Assembly (NCBI RefSeq): GCF_003071065.1
Contig: NZ_QCXX01000002.1
Location: forward strand, 864,375 to 928,374
Direction: 5' to 3'
Source: Sphingobacterium athyrii
GTDB taxonomy: Bacteria; Bacteroidota; Bacteroidia; Sphingobacteriales; Sphingobacteriaceae
DNA: 64,000 nucleotides
In this document: positions 43,864 through 53,292 of the stretch, one piece after another
Position numbering within the stretch: the first letter of the stretch is position 1
Layout: every line of letters begins with the position of its first letter
Made by a program: the position numbers and the translations under genes
The notes under the pieces: generated by a model
The model's database searches: none
What the model was told of the DNA's origin: nothing
What the model saw: the letters and a program-made list of their open reading frames with translations, nothing else

Positions 43864-44163
43864 ATGGAAAGAATGCATGGGTATTCCTCAGCTAGTGTAG
43901 CATTGGCAAAGTTAAGTGATATGGGCTATACAATAGATTACAACATCGAATTTGATGATCTATTGGCAGATGCAGACCAGTTTAAAATTGATTATTTGTT
44001 TCGTTATGAAGGGGCCTCAGATCCGGATGATGAATCTACCCTATATGGCATAAGTAGAAATTCTGGGGAAAAAGGCGTTTTTGTGGCCGGTAATTTATCT
44101 TTGATCGAGGGCAAAAAACGGGACATTCTGCTGCAGCTTGAACTTAAAGAAAGAGAGCATTAG
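43864..44163 (+). CDS. Small hypothetical protein of a Bacteroidota family
   Basis: 99 residues. SVALAKLSDMGYTIDYNIEFDDLLADADQFKIDYLFRYEGASDPDDESTLYGISRNSGEKGVFVAG resembles the short proteins often mislabelled phosphoribosylpyrophosphate synthetase in Bacteroidota, which have no PRPP synthetase domain. A soluble alpha/beta domain; function unknown. It lies 39 bases before the next forward gene, suggesting a transcript with it. Confidence 0.7.
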   Translation: MERMHGYSSASVALAKLSDMGYTIDYNIEFDDLLADADQFKIDYLFRYEGASDPDDESTLYGISRNSGEKGVFVAGNLSLIEGKKRDILLQLELKEREH

Positions 44164-44202
44164 CAATATGCAATAAAATGACGACTATTTAGCACATAAG
44201 CA

Positions 44203-44727
44203 ATGGAAGGGAATAGTTTTACAGAATCAGAAAGGCTCAAAGAACTTAAAACCTGGGCCTTACGTCGCGATGGAAAACCCCTGGATGGCGGGTATTCCGA
44301 TTTAAATGCTGATCGTCATCTGCAAGTGTACCGCAATGAAGCGCTCAACTTAATGAAGGCAGGAGCTTACAACAGGGGCACGGGGCTTTTTGAGTCTTAT
44401 GTTGAACGTCATTATCCGCAAGAGCTGGAGAAACTCATTGGTAAATTGGAACGAAGTTACGATAGTCTTGAAAAGTTCAGTCCTGACTTGCTCGAAGAAG
44501 GGTTTTATAACCTCGTTTTGGGTGATCTTCCGCTCACGATGAAAGGAACAATAGTAGTGTTGTTACGTGTAAAGGAGTCGGAATTTCCTTCCATTTATAA
44601 TAATGATCAAGATGCAGATATGCGTAGTTCACCAAATTGGTTATTGAAGCAGTCTTACGGCGATATCTGGGTAGATATGCATCAAACGGCATTAAATAAT
44701 ATTTATTATCCGGATCGGATACTCTGA
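44203..44727 (+). CDS. Hypothetical soluble protein
   Basis: 174 residues with no signal peptide or membrane segment. Predicted mostly helical (ESYVERHYPQELEKLIGKLERSY), ending LLKQSYGDIWVDMHQTALNNIYYPDRIL. I do not recognise a family. Codon use is like that of its neighbours. It lies between the small protein and the membrane-anchored protein, all on the forward strand. Confidence 0.65.
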   Translation: MEGNSFTESERLKELKTWALRRDGKPLDGGYSDLNADRHLQVYRNEALNLMKAGAYNRGTGLFESYVERHYPQELEKLIGKLERSYDSLEKFSPDLLEEGFYNLVLGDLPLTMKGTIVVLLRVKESEFPSIYNNDQDADMRSSPNWLLKQSYGDIWVDMHQTALNNIYYPDRIL

Positions 44728-44844
44728 TTTGGCAAAATTTTTGTTGTGAAATATAACGGTAAGGGGATACTGAAAATCAATATCCTCTTTTTTGACGCTA
44801 AATTTATTTGTGAACTATTAACCAATTTCTAAATTATAAATCAT

Positions 44845-45528
44845 ATGATTTTATACATCGGTATTTTTGTAGTGATTGTGGCAGCCTGTGTTTTTATCTC
44901 TATCATTATGATGAAAAAACAAAAAGAGACCGCCCGAAAGTATGAAGGAGAGGCCGGGATTGCTTTGGCCTCTGGGGTTAAGGATGAGTTGTTGGGCCAG
45001 GAGTTTCAAGAACTAAGCAAGCAGATGAATGGGGCACCGATTGAGGCGTTTACACAGTGTGCCTACATTGCGACGGTCGGGGATAAAGTAGCTTCGGCTG
45101 CGAAAACAGCCGCTAAGACAGTGGCCTGGGCGGCTGTTGGGGTCAAAGCACGTTACCACGAGCGAGACAATGCATCTTATCTTGTCCTTAGCAATAATGA
45201 ATTGCATTATGTCTTTTTTGATGACGGCGAAGCAAAGGACCATTTGGTGTTTGACCATGAAACGTTATTGAATGCCCGGCCTGCCCAGATCAGTAATTCG
45301 GAGAAAGTTACCCGGATGGGATCTATCATGGGATTGAAACCTAAAAAGATGCATCTTGACATTAATGGAAACGGGCTTGATATAATCTATTATGGTGCTG
45401 TTCAGCGAATGCCAGATGGCATGATATCTCCGGGCCCGGGTATGTTTGAAACGCAGTCAAAACTTCAGTTGATGGGTCGTTTTTTTCTTAACCGACTGTA
45501 TCAAAAATATCCCCAGCTCCAAGATTAA
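44845..45528 (+). CDS. Hypothetical membrane-anchored protein
   Basis: 227 residues. An N-terminal transmembrane helix (LYIGIFVVIVAACVFISIIMM) is followed by a basic stretch and a soluble part, KSEYLVLSNNELHYVFFDDGEAKDHLVFD-like, with strands suggesting a PH-like or beta-rich domain. I do not recognise a family. A strong terminator follows. Confidence 0.65.
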   Translation: MILYIGIFVVIVAACVFISIIMMKKQKETARKYEGEAGIALASGVKDELLGQEFQELSKQMNGAPIEAFTQCAYIATVGDKVASAAKTAAKTVAWAAVGVKARYHERDNASYLVLSNNELHYVFFDDGEAKDHLVFDHETLLNARPAQISNSEKVTRMGSIMGLKPKKMHLDINGNGLDIIYYGAVQRMPDGMISPGPGMFETQSKLQLMGRFFLNRLYQKYPQLQD

Positions 45529-45550
45529 AAACACTTAGCGCTAAGGTAGT

Positions 45551-45588
45551 ATAGCTCCATTGTTCGTAGCAATGGAGCTATTTTTTTG
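45551..45588 (+). terminator. Rho-independent terminator
   Basis: ATAGCTCCATTG at 45551-45562 and CAATGGAGCTAT at 45570-45581 form a 12-bp stem with a seven-base loop, followed by a run of T. Confidence 0.85.
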
Positions 45589-45708
45589 CCTAGGTTGAAT
45601 GCCGCGGGAATGTCATTTAAGTTTCTTTTTTTTGTTTTTTTGGGGCGCAGTTTGGACAGATTGCGTTAAAATTTTGGTAAATTGTATATGTCATAAAATT
45701 TATATACT

Positions 45709-46458
45709 ATGGATATTTTAGCAGATAAAGTTGCTTTGGTGACAGGAGCTGGCTCCGGTATAGGGTTAGCAGTTGCTTTGGCATACGCAAAAGAAGGAGC
45801 GAAAGTAGTGGTATCGGATATTAATGAGCAGGCTGGCCTGGATGCGGTGCAACAGATTAAAGCATTAGGAGCTGAGGCCGCTTTTTATAAAGCAGATAGT
45901 TCATTGGCGGAAGATAATGAAGCCTTGGTGCGTTTTGTAGTAAACACCTATGGGAAATTGGACATTGCCTGTAATAATGCGGGTATCGGAGGTGAGGCAG
46001 CATTGACGGGAGACTATAGTTTGGACGGTTGGAAAAAGGTGATTGATATTAATTTCAATGGCGTATTCTATGGCTGCAAATACCAGCTTGAGGCCATGGA
46101 GGCAAATGGTGCTGGCGTTATTGTCAATATGGCTTCGATTCATGGCACAGTTGCTGCTCCTATGTCAAGCGCTTATACGGCGGCAAAACATGCTGTGGTA
46201 GGTCTGACTAAAAATATAGGAGCAGAATATGGTCAGAAAAATATTCGTTGCAACGCAGTAGGCCCCGGATATATCGATACGCCCCTGCTCAAAAATTTGG
46301 ATGAGGAGCACGTTCATGCTTTGATTAGTAAACACCCTATTGGTCGTTTAGGGAAGGCCGAAGAGGTGGCGGAACTGGTGCTGTTTCTGAGCTCCGAAAA
46401 GTCATCTTTTATGACCGGTGGTTATTATTTGGTTGATGGCGGTTATACTGCAGTTTAA
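45709..46458 (+). CDS. Short-chain dehydrogenase/reductase
   Basis: 249 residues. NAD(P) motif VTGAGSGIGLAVALAYAKEGA, NNAGIGG, catalytic Ser in VNMASIHG and YTAAK, and the C-terminal GRLGKAEEVAELVLFLSSEKSSFMTGGYYLVDGGY. It matches glucose/3-oxoacyl-like SDRs with a broad substrate range. A hairpin terminator follows at 46479-46512. Confidence 0.92.
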   Translation: MDILADKVALVTGAGSGIGLAVALAYAKEGAKVVVSDINEQAGLDAVQQIKALGAEAAFYKADSSLAEDNEALVRFVVNTYGKLDIACNNAGIGGEAALTGDYSLDGWKKVIDINFNGVFYGCKYQLEAMEANGAGVIVNMASIHGTVAAPMSSAYTAAKHAVVGLTKNIGAEYGQKNIRCNAVGPGYIDTPLLKNLDEEHVHALISKHPIGRLGKAEEVAELVLFLSSEKSSFMTGGYYLVDGGYTAV

Positions 46459-46478
46459 TTACACGATAGATATGCAAG

Positions 46479-46512
46479 GAAGCGGAATTGTCCATGGAGA
46501 CAGTTCCGCTTC
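46479..46512. terminator. Terminator after the SDR gene
   Basis: GAAGCGGAATTGTC at 46479-46492 pairs with GACAGTTCCGCTTC at 46499-46512 apart from one mismatch, around CATGGA. It lies between the SDR and the convergent sulfatase gene. Confidence 0.7.
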
Positions 46513-46524
46513 TTTATAATGAAC

Positions 46525-48084
46525 CTATTTTTCGATCAGATTTTCTTTGCGTAATTGTTGTTGAAATACCGGCCGATTTTCATCATCGTCACCCGCTTCG
46601 GTTTTCAGTTTAACGAGTTTCTTTTTTAAGCGACTAATTTCTTTTGCATATTGCTTGTCATGGATTGCATTATGTGTTTCCATTGGGTCTTTTTGCAGGT
46701 CGTAAAACTCCCAGGCGGCTGCTGTAGACTTTTTGTCGCTGCCGGTCATTTCCAGCGGCTGGCCATAAAAATAAATCAGTTTGTAACGTTCATCACGCAC
46801 ACCCAGGTGGGCGGGACGTATGGGGTCATGTTGCCAATAACGGTAATACATGGAAGAGCGCCAACTACTTGGCGTATTTCCTTTCAGATTTTTACGAAAG
46901 CTTTCTCCTTGTATGTAAGACGGCTTTTTTATGCCGGCATAATCCGCAAATAATGCAGCGAAGTCAATATTTAAAACCATATCATTCAGCTTACTGCCGG
47001 CCTTTATTTCTTTGGGATAACTGATGATGAAAGGCATGCGTAGCGACTCTTCGTACATGAGGCGTTTGTCCATAAAATTATGTTCGCCCAAAAAATACCC
47101 TTGGTCAGAGGAAAGGATGACAACCGTATTTTCGTCTAGTTTGGCCGCTTTAAGATAGCGCATGATTTTTCCGAGATTGTCATCTATGCCCGCCACACAA
47201 CGTAGGTAATCCTTCATCAATTTTTGATAGATTTTTTTTCGTGCGTCGATCGCACTCATCCCCTTGGTAGAGAAGGGAAGATCAGGGTAGGAGGTCCAGA
47301 AAGGTCCTGTTGAGGCTAGCTCATAACGATGGCCAAGTTCTTCAAGTGGCTGGCCTTCAAAAGACCTCCCTGTGGTTGTTGCGCCAGAATCCAAAAATGT
47401 TGCTGGATAAGGAACTTCAATATCCTGGTATAAGTCCTTGAACCTGTCAGCAAAGTCAAAGGGCTCATGCGTTGCTTTGTAATGGCAAAGCAAAAAGAAA
47501 GGCTTTTCCGGATTGCGTTTGGATAACCAGTCAAGACTCAGGTCTGTCGTGATGTCATCGACATAGCCCTGATAGGGAGTGCCAGCCTCTTCATTGTCAT
47601 TCCAGTTATCTTTGGATAGAAATGTAGGGTTGTGATAAACACCATGTCCCGGTAATACGTTGTACTCATCAAATCCCGACGGTCTGTTTTTGAGATGCCA
47701 TTTTCCAAAAACAGCCGTTTGATAACCTGCATGTTGCAAGTCTTTGGCGATATTTTCTTTATTAGGGTCTAATGCATCATCAAGGGTATATACCTTGTTT
47801 TTGTTGCTGTACTGTCCGGTAAGAATAGCTGCCCGGCTCGGCGTGCAAATGGAGTTTGTACAGAAAGCATTATTCAATATCGCTCCCTGTCTGGCAAGGC
47901 TTTCGATATTTGGATTTTTTACAATATCTTTTAAAATTCCGCCATAAACACCCCATGCTTGCGCCGTGAAGTCGTCGGTCAGTATAAAGACAATATTTGG
48001 ACGTGTTTTGCTATTGATTTGTTGCTGGGCCTGTGTCAGGAATGGCAGTAGGCCACAGATGAACAGGAAAATTTTTTTATTCAT
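46525..48084 (-). CDS. Secreted sulfatase (formylglycine type)
   Basis: 519 residues from the ATG at 48084 (MNKKIFLFICGLLPFLTQAQ), with a signal peptide ending TQAQ. The frame is open to 48150, but that start is upstream of a normal signal peptide. N-terminal metal Asp pair in IVFILTDDFTAQ, formylglycine Cys in NSICTPSRAAILTGQ, then KWHLKNRPSGFD, SSDQGYFLGEH and a C-terminal DPMETHNAI. The Cys-type FGly would need a maturase not seen here. Removes sulfate esters from glycans; it may serve the nearby utilisation locus, but strand and distance do not prove this. Confidence 0.9.
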   Translation of the reverse strand: MNKKIFLFICGLLPFLTQAQQQINSKTRPNIVFILTDDFTAQAWGVYGGILKDIVKNPNIESLARQGAILNNAFCTNSICTPSRAAILTGQYSNKNKVYTLDDALDPNKENIAKDLQHAGYQTAVFGKWHLKNRPSGFDEYNVLPGHGVYHNPTFLSKDNWNDNEEAGTPYQGYVDDITTDLSLDWLSKRNPEKPFFLLCHYKATHEPFDFADRFKDLYQDIEVPYPATFLDSGATTTGRSFEGQPLEELGHRYELASTGPFWTSYPDLPFSTKGMSAIDARKKIYQKLMKDYLRCVAGIDDNLGKIMRYLKAAKLDENTVVILSSDQGYFLGEHNFMDKRLMYEESLRMPFIISYPKEIKAGSKLNDMVLNIDFAALFADYAGIKKPSYIQGESFRKNLKGNTPSSWRSSMYYRYWQHDPIRPAHLGVRDERYKLIYFYGQPLEMTGSDKKSTAAAWEFYDLQKDPMETHNAIHDKQYAKEISRLKKKLVKLKTEAGDDDENRPVFQQQLRKENLIEK

Positions 48085-48315
48085 GTTACGCTCCTTGTGT
48101 AAAATTAAGTGTTTTAATGCAGTCGTACGGGATGTACCGATAGCACGCATAGTGGTTTAGACGCTGTTTCACAACGCAGATCAAAGTTATCAAATTTTGC
48201 TCATATTATATGCTACAATCACCATAAGTTCACTTCCCATGTTGAGCCTATCTTTCTGGACTGAACCTATGCAGTCAGCTGTAATATTACATTGCTTGCC
48301 CAGCGTATGGCATTT

Positions 48316-48897
48316 TTAATCGTCTATACCTTTTCCATCCAAAATGTGTTGATAGTACTTTTCGATTCTTGATTCACGTGTTTTTGCTTGTTTTGCCTGA
48401 TTGAAATAAAATAAATATCCTTTCTGACGGCCCGGGGTTAAAGATGAAAAAGCAGCTTTAAGTTCTTTATCCTCATTTAAGGCTCTTGCGAATTCGTCCG
48501 GAATCGGATAATCTTCAGTCTTTCGCATAATGACTTTTGCTCCGGATTTTTCAACGGTTATGGCCTCTTGGATATAATCAGCTATTGTCTCGCTCAGGTT
48601 TATAATTTGTTCAATACTGGTAAATCTCAACTGTCTGCCGGACTGCACGTTTTCAGTTTGTTGAATTAATAGTTGTTTTGGATCTTTTAGCAGCACGCCT
48701 TTGTGAAATAATAAGGCGCAGTAATCTTTAAATCCATGGATCAGGACAACATTCTTTCCCTCAAAGGTATAGCAAGGGTGCATCCATTTGTAATCTTCCA
48801 CGAGAGCCTTGTTTTCGGTGACAATTTTCCGTAATAAATTAAACTCTTCGTTCCATCTCGAGGCATTTTCGAAGAAATGTGCTGCTTTTAGGTTCAT
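48316..48897 (-). CDS. YdeI/OmpD-associated family protein
   Basis: 193 residues. MHPCYTFEGKNVVLIHGFKDYCALLFHKGVLLKDP resembles the DUF1801 domain, and FARALNEDKELKAAFSSLTPGRQKGYLFYFNQAKQAKTRESRIEKYY is the characteristic C-terminal helical part of YdeI proteins. Proteins of this type have been linked to bacteriocin or antimicrobial resistance, but molecular activity is unknown. It is the third gene of the ArsR operon. Confidence 0.8.
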   Translation of the reverse strand: MNLKAAHFFENASRWNEEFNLLRKIVTENKALVEDYKWMHPCYTFEGKNVVLIHGFKDYCALLFHKGVLLKDPKQLLIQQTENVQSGRQLRFTSIEQIINLSETIADYIQEAITVEKSGAKVIMRKTEDYPIPDEFARALNEDKELKAAFSSLTPGRQKGYLFYFNQAKQAKTRESRIEKYYQHILDGKGIDD

Positions 48898-48929
48898 TTT
48901 GTTGCTTTGGTTTAGTGAAAATTTTAGGT

Positions 48930-49394
48930 TTATGCGAGTTTGGACACCATATCCTGAAGTCTGTTATGCGCCATATTGATACCCTGGGCGAAAGGCATCC
49001 GGAGAAGCTGGTCACGAAACTCAATGGACTGAAAGACAATATGCATGATCAGTTTGCTGCTCGTGTCGGTTATCTTTTCGAAGTTTAGGTATTCTAATTG
49101 GACAGGGAAGGGAGTACCTTCCATTTCAAAAGTTCTAGTGATTTTCTCGTTGGGTATAAATTCGTGTATCGTTCCGTTGGCTTTGAAGGCGACCATATTG
49201 TTGTGGAAGGTTTCAAAAGCAAAAGAGCCATGTCGTTTATTCTCCCATTTTGACACCTTGGTCCCCATCCATTGCTCGAAGATTTCAGCTTCTTCATAAG
49301 CTTTGAATAGCAAATGAAGGGGTAAGTCAAATTCTCTGGTAATCAAAATTTCCTGTTTACCATCTTCGGCATGGATTTTTGTTTTCTTTTCCAT
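48930..49394 (-). CDS. SRPBCC / AHSA1-like protein
   Basis: 154 residues. EILITREFDLPLHLLFKAYEEAEIFEQWMGTKVSKWE, YNHGS-type middle strands and LEYLNFEKITDTSSKLIMHIVFQS match the START-like AHSA1 (activator of Hsp90 ATPase homolog) domain, with a hydrophobic ligand cavity. The ATG begins one base after the arsR stop, an arrangement common across bacteria. A ligand-binding or resistance role is plausible. Confidence 0.85.
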   Translation of the reverse strand: MEKKTKIHAEDGKQEILITREFDLPLHLLFKAYEEAEIFEQWMGTKVSKWENKRHGSFAFETFHNNMVAFKANGTIHEFIPNEKITRTFEMEGTPFPVQLEYLNFEKITDTSSKLIMHIVFQSIEFRDQLLRMPFAQGINMAHNRLQDMVSKLA

Positions 49395-49395
49395 T

Positions 49396-49716
49396 TTATT
49401 TGTCTTTATAGTTTTTCATAATTTCTTCCAATTTATTAAAACGGTCATCCCACATGCTACGGAACGGCTCTATAAAATCTGCTATTTCTTTCATTTTAGG
49501 TGCGTTGAGCTGGTAGTAAATTTCACGGCCATTTTGTTCAGATTTAAGCAGTTCACATTCACTGAGTATCTGCAAGTGCTTGGACACGGTCGGTCTTGCG
49601 GTATCAAAGTTTGCGGCAATAGCCCCTGCCGTCATTGATTGCGAAGCCAAAAGAAGGAGTATTGCCCTTCTCGTTGGGTCCGCAATGGCTTGGAAAACAT
49701 CTCGTCTTAAATTCAT
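49396..49716 (-). CDS. ArsR-family winged-helix repressor
   Basis: 106 residues. [62 protein letters not shown] is a full ArsR/SmtB HTH. It lacks the CVC metal site, as do most members paired with SRPBCC genes. A promoter and an overlapping inverted repeat lie just upstream (49729-49765), so autoregulation is likely. Confidence 0.88.
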   Translation of the reverse strand: MNLRRDVFQAIADPTRRAILLLLASQSMTAGAIAANFDTARPTVSKHLQILSECELLKSEQNGREIYYQLNAPKMKEIADFIEPFRSMWDDRFNKLEEIMKNYKDK

Positions 49717-49728
49717 TATGAAGTTATT

Positions 49729-49752
49729 TAGCTACAAATATATGTGTCGCTA
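49729..49752. promoter_or_regulatory. Probable ArsR operator
   Basis: TAGCTACA at 49729-49736 and TGTCGCTA at 49745-49752 are complementary at seven of eight positions, separated by eight bases. The site lies across the -7 box of the arsR promoter. Confidence 0.6.
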
Positions 49753-49765
49753 TTTAACTACGCAA
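49735..49765 (-). promoter_or_regulatory. Promoter of the arsR-SRPBCC-YdeI operon
   Basis: On the reverse strand TTG (49763-49765), 20 bases, then TATATTTG (49735-49742). This is a textbook Bacteroidota promoter with a leader of about a dozen bases before the ATG. Confidence 0.72.
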
Positions 49766-50140
49766 GTTTTTTTTATTTTTTTGCATGTGTGGAAGAAGTG
49801 GGGACGGAATATTTTGGGTAGTTATCTGTAATCAAATAAATGTGGAATTTTTATATATGTAGATAATTTATTTATATGTATGTACAATTGAAATTTTTAC
49901 TATAGTTTCAGACATGTTGGTTATCACTTCTGCACGGCAATTTCATTTTTTCTAAGAAAGTCAAGATGGAGGAAAAACTTGTAATTGGGTTGAAATATTT
50001 AGTTAATACCGTGCAATCGCTTGCATAAAATTTTTTCTTAAAAAAGCAAGTAAAAATTTGAAATTAAAATTTTAATATGTAACTATGTATATACAAATTG
50101 AATTTAATTTCATACAAACCAAGTTAAACTAACCAAAATT
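49766..50140. promoter_or_regulatory. Upstream region of the SusC gene with repeated TATGTATRTACAA element
   Basis: AT-rich region of about 375 bases holding the promoter of the utilisation locus. TATGTATGTACAATTGAA (49875-49892) and TATGTATATACAAATTGAA (50084-50102) are near-identical and each contains a TGTAYATACA-like palindrome, as expected for a GntR or LacI-type regulator. No clear TAnnTTTG box was found. No regulator gene is in or next to the locus. Confidence 0.45.
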
Positions 50141-53100
50141 ATGAGCCAAAGTATCTTATTTTACTTTATGGTGCGACTTCTTCTCTGTCTATTCTTGATA
50201 GGAATTTATGCACAATTATGCAACGCTCAGTCCGGCAGTTTTACAATAAAAGGAAAAGTGACAGATCAAGCCGGGAAGGGCTTGCCTGGGGTGAGTGTAT
50301 TATTGAAAAATAGCAAGACCGGAGCGACAACTGACTCCATTGGAAGTTACACGATCACAGTACCCGAAACGAAAGGTACTCTTATTTTTTCCTTTGTTGG
50401 GTTTGTGGGGGAGGAAGAGGAAATAAAAGAACGGAACCAGATTGATGTTGTCTTAAAAGACAATCAAAACGAATTGGGAGAAGTTGTGGTTGTGGCCTAT
50501 GGACATCAGAAAAAAGAGAGTATGGTCAGTTCGATTACGACAATCAATCCAAAGGAGCTTAAGGGACCGACCAGCAATCTGACCACGATGCTGGCAGGTA
50601 GGCTATCTGGTGTCATTGCTTATCAGCGTAGCGGTGAACCTGGAGCGGACAATGCGCAGTTTTTTATTCGTGGCATCACTTCTTTTGGAAGTGGGAAGGT
50701 AGATCCACTGATTCTGATTGACGGTATGGAATCTACCCCGACGGCGTTAGCGAGGCTTCAACCTGATGATGTTGCTGGCTTCTCTGTTCTTAAAGATGCA
50801 GCTGCCTCTTCACTATATGGTGCACGAGGTGCAAATGGTGTCGTGCTGGTTACTACGAAGACAGGTTCGGATGGAAAGACCAAATTTAACTTTAGACTGG
50901 AAAATTCGATCTCCACCAATACACAAAACTTTAAACTTGCCGACAATATCACATATATGAGACTGGCGAACGAAGCGGTATTGACAAGAAATCCAATCGG
51001 GGTATTGCCTTATTCGCAAAATAAAATTGATCATACAATCGCCGGGGATAATCCATTATTATATCCTAACAATGATTGGGTCGGTTTGCTGATTAAAGAT
51101 TATACGATGAATCAGCGCTTCAATTTCAATATGAATGGTGGTGGAAAAGCTGCTCAATACTATATCTCGGGAACAGTTAATCAGGACAATGGTGTCTTAA
51201 AGACGAATAAGCAAAATAACTTTAATAATAATATTAACCTTAAGAGTTATGAAATCCGTTCCAATGTCAACGTTAAGCTGACACCGACAACTGACGGGGC
51301 GGTTAAGACTTCAGGAAGCTTTGACGATTATAATGGTCCGATAGGGGGAGGTGGAGCTATTTTTAAGAGTGCCCTGACCTCCAATCCGGTCTTATTCCCT
51401 GCGATTTTTCCGGCGTCGGATATGCCACGTGTAAAACATCCGTTGTTTGGAAATGCAGTCCTTGCGGAAGATAGATTCTATAATAACCCTTATGCTTCTA
51501 TGGTATCAGGTTTTCAGGAATACAATACATCTACCTTAAATGTACAGTTGGAAATAAAACAAGATTTCAATTTCTTGACAAAGGGCCTGACTGGTCGATT
51601 GATGGCTTACACACAACGTTATTCTTATTTTACGCTGAGCCGCCAATATAATCCATTTTTTTATCAGGCGACTCCAACAAATGCTAATAACAACGGTTAT
51701 AATTTGTCTTTATTGAATGAGAAAACGGCAACTGAATACTTGAATTATAATGAGGGAGCAAAAATTGTAAACACAAATACTTACGGCGAGGCAGCTCTTA
51801 ATTATAACCGGACATTTGGTGAAAAACATAATTTCGGAGGTATGTTGATTACAATTATACGCAACTATCTGAATGGAAACGCAGGAAACCTCCAGGCCTC
51901 GTTGCCGTTTAGGAATCAGGGACTTTCAGGAAGATTTACGTATGACTATGACAACCGTTATCTACTTGAAACCAATTTTGGTTATAACGGATCTGAACGT
52001 TTTGCCAAAAAGCAACGGTTTGGATTTTTTCCATCTATTGGAGTTGGGTGGAATATAGGCAACGAAGCTTTCTTTAAGCCAATTGCTCAGGTGATAACAA
52101 AACTGAAACTGAGGGCTACCTATGGGCTCGCGGGGAATGATCAGATAGGAAAACCCGAAGACCGGTTTTTCTATCTCTCTGACGTAAACCTAAATAATGC
52201 AGGCAGAGGTGCTTTCTTTGGTGAAGATTATGGGTACTCAAGGCCGGGTGTATCGGTATCAAGGTATGCTAATGACGAAATTACCTGGGAAAAGGGAAAT
52301 ACAACGAATATCGGCTTGGATCTAAGTATATTAAATTCATTAAATATTGTAGTGGAAGTATATAAACAACGCCGGAGCAATATTTTGATGGAAAGAGTTT
52401 ATATCCCCACAACTGTGGGGTTGGAACCCAAAATAAGTGCGAACGTAGGAAAAGCCGAGGGTAAGGGCATCGATATATCGATGGATTATCATCGGAATTT
52501 TGGAAACGCCTGGTTACAGGCACGAGGAACATTCACCTATGCAACAAGCAAATTACTGGTCAACGAAGAGCCTGATTATCCGGATAATATGTACTATTTA
52601 TCCCGTGTTGGACATTCATTGGCTCAGAATTATGGTTTTATCGCCGAACGGCTCTTTGTTGATGATGATGATGTTAAGAGCTCTCCTAGGCAGAATTTTG
52701 GTGAGGTGAGGGGAGGAGATATTAAGTATAGGGATTTGAACGGCGATGGCGAAATCACCAACTTAGACATGATTAATGGACTGGGGCATCCGGTTACCCC
52801 TGAAATTACGTATGGGGCCGGCTTTTCTCTAGGCTACAAAAATCTTGATATCAGTGCTTTTTTTCAGGGCTCCGGACGATCGTCTTTATTTATAGACCCC
52901 GCAGCGATTTCCCCATTTATACTAAAAGAAGGCATGCAGAATGGATTATTGGATGTGATTGCCAAAGATCACTGGTCTGAAGATAATAATAATCTTTACG
53001 CATTTTGGCCTCGGCTTAGTTCGACAGTAAATGAAAACAACAATAAACCTTCAAATTGGTGGATGCGAAACGGATCTTTTCTGCGGTTGAAAACAGTGGA

Positions 53101-53290
53101 GATCGGTTATAATTTTCAGGATACTATGCTAAAAAAAATGCGGATCTCAGGACTACGCTTTTATGCCAATGGAAGCAACCTGTTTTTACTGAGTGCTTTT
53201 AAAATGTGGGATCCGGAACAAGGCGGTAATGGCTTGGGCTATCCGCTTCAAAAAGTATTTAATATTGGAGTAAATGTTCAATTAAACTAA
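50141..53290 (+). CDS. SusC/RagA-family TonB-linked outer membrane protein
   Basis: 1049 residues. A signal peptide ends CNAQ (an alternative start at 50168 would shorten it), then a carboxypeptidase-like domain (FTIKGKVTDQAGKGLPGVSVLLKNSKTGATTDSIGSY), TonB box EVVVVAYGHQKKE, plug domain (LTTMLAGRLSGVIAYQ, NAQFFIRGITSFGSGKVDPLILIDGMES, ARLQPDDVAGFSVLKDAAASSLYGARGANGVVLVTTK) and a barrel ending VFNIGVNVQLN. It imports oligosaccharides across the outer membrane with the SusD protein, whose gene starts two bases later. Confidence 0.96.
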   Translation: MSQSILFYFMVRLLLCLFLIGIYAQLCNAQSGSFTIKGKVTDQAGKGLPGVSVLLKNSKTGATTDSIGSYTITVPETKGTLIFSFVGFVGEEEEIKERNQIDVVLKDNQNELGEVVVVAYGHQKKESMVSSITTINPKELKGPTSNLTTMLAGRLSGVIAYQRSGEPGADNAQFFIRGITSFGSGKVDPLILIDGMESTPTALARLQPDDVAGFSVLKDAAASSLYGARGANGVVLVTTKTGSDGKTKFNFRLENSISTNTQNFKLADNITYMRLANEAVLTRNPIGVLPYSQNKIDHTIAGDNPLLYPNNDWVGLLIKDYTMNQRFNFNMNGGGKAAQYYISGTVNQDNGVLKTNKQNNFNNNINLKSYEIRSNVNVKLTPTTDGAVKTSGSFDDYNGPIGGGGAIFKSALTSNPVLFPAIFPASDMPRVKHPLFGNAVLAEDRFYNNPYASMVSGFQEYNTSTLNVQLEIKQDFNFLTKGLTGRLMAYTQRYSYFTLSRQYNPFFYQATPTNANNNGYNLSLLNEKTATEYLNYNEGAKIVNTNTYGEAALNYNRTFGEKHNFGGMLITIIRNYLNGNAGNLQASLPFRNQGLSGRFTYDYDNRYLLETNFGYNGSERFAKKQRFGFFPSIGVGWNIGNEAFFKPIAQVITKLKLRATYGLAGNDQIGKPEDRFFYLSDVNLNNAGRGAFFGEDYGYSRPGVSVSRYANDEITWEKGNTTNIGLDLSILNSLNIVVEVYKQRRSNILMERVYIPTTVGLEPKISANVGKAEGKGIDISMDYHRNFGNAWLQARGTFTYATSKLLVNEEPDYPDNMYYLSRVGHSLAQNYGFIAERLFVDDDDVKSSPRQNFGEVRGGDIKYRDLNGDGEITNLDMINGLGHPVTPEITYGAGFSLGYKNLDISAFFQGSGRSSLFIDPAAISPFILKEGMQNGLLDVIAKDHWSEDNNNLYAFWPRLSSTVNENNNKPSNWWMRNGSFLRLKTVEIGYNFQDTMLKKMRISGLRFYANGSNLFLLSAFKMWDPEQGGNGLGYPLQKVFNIGVNVQLN

Positions 53291-53292
53291 TT

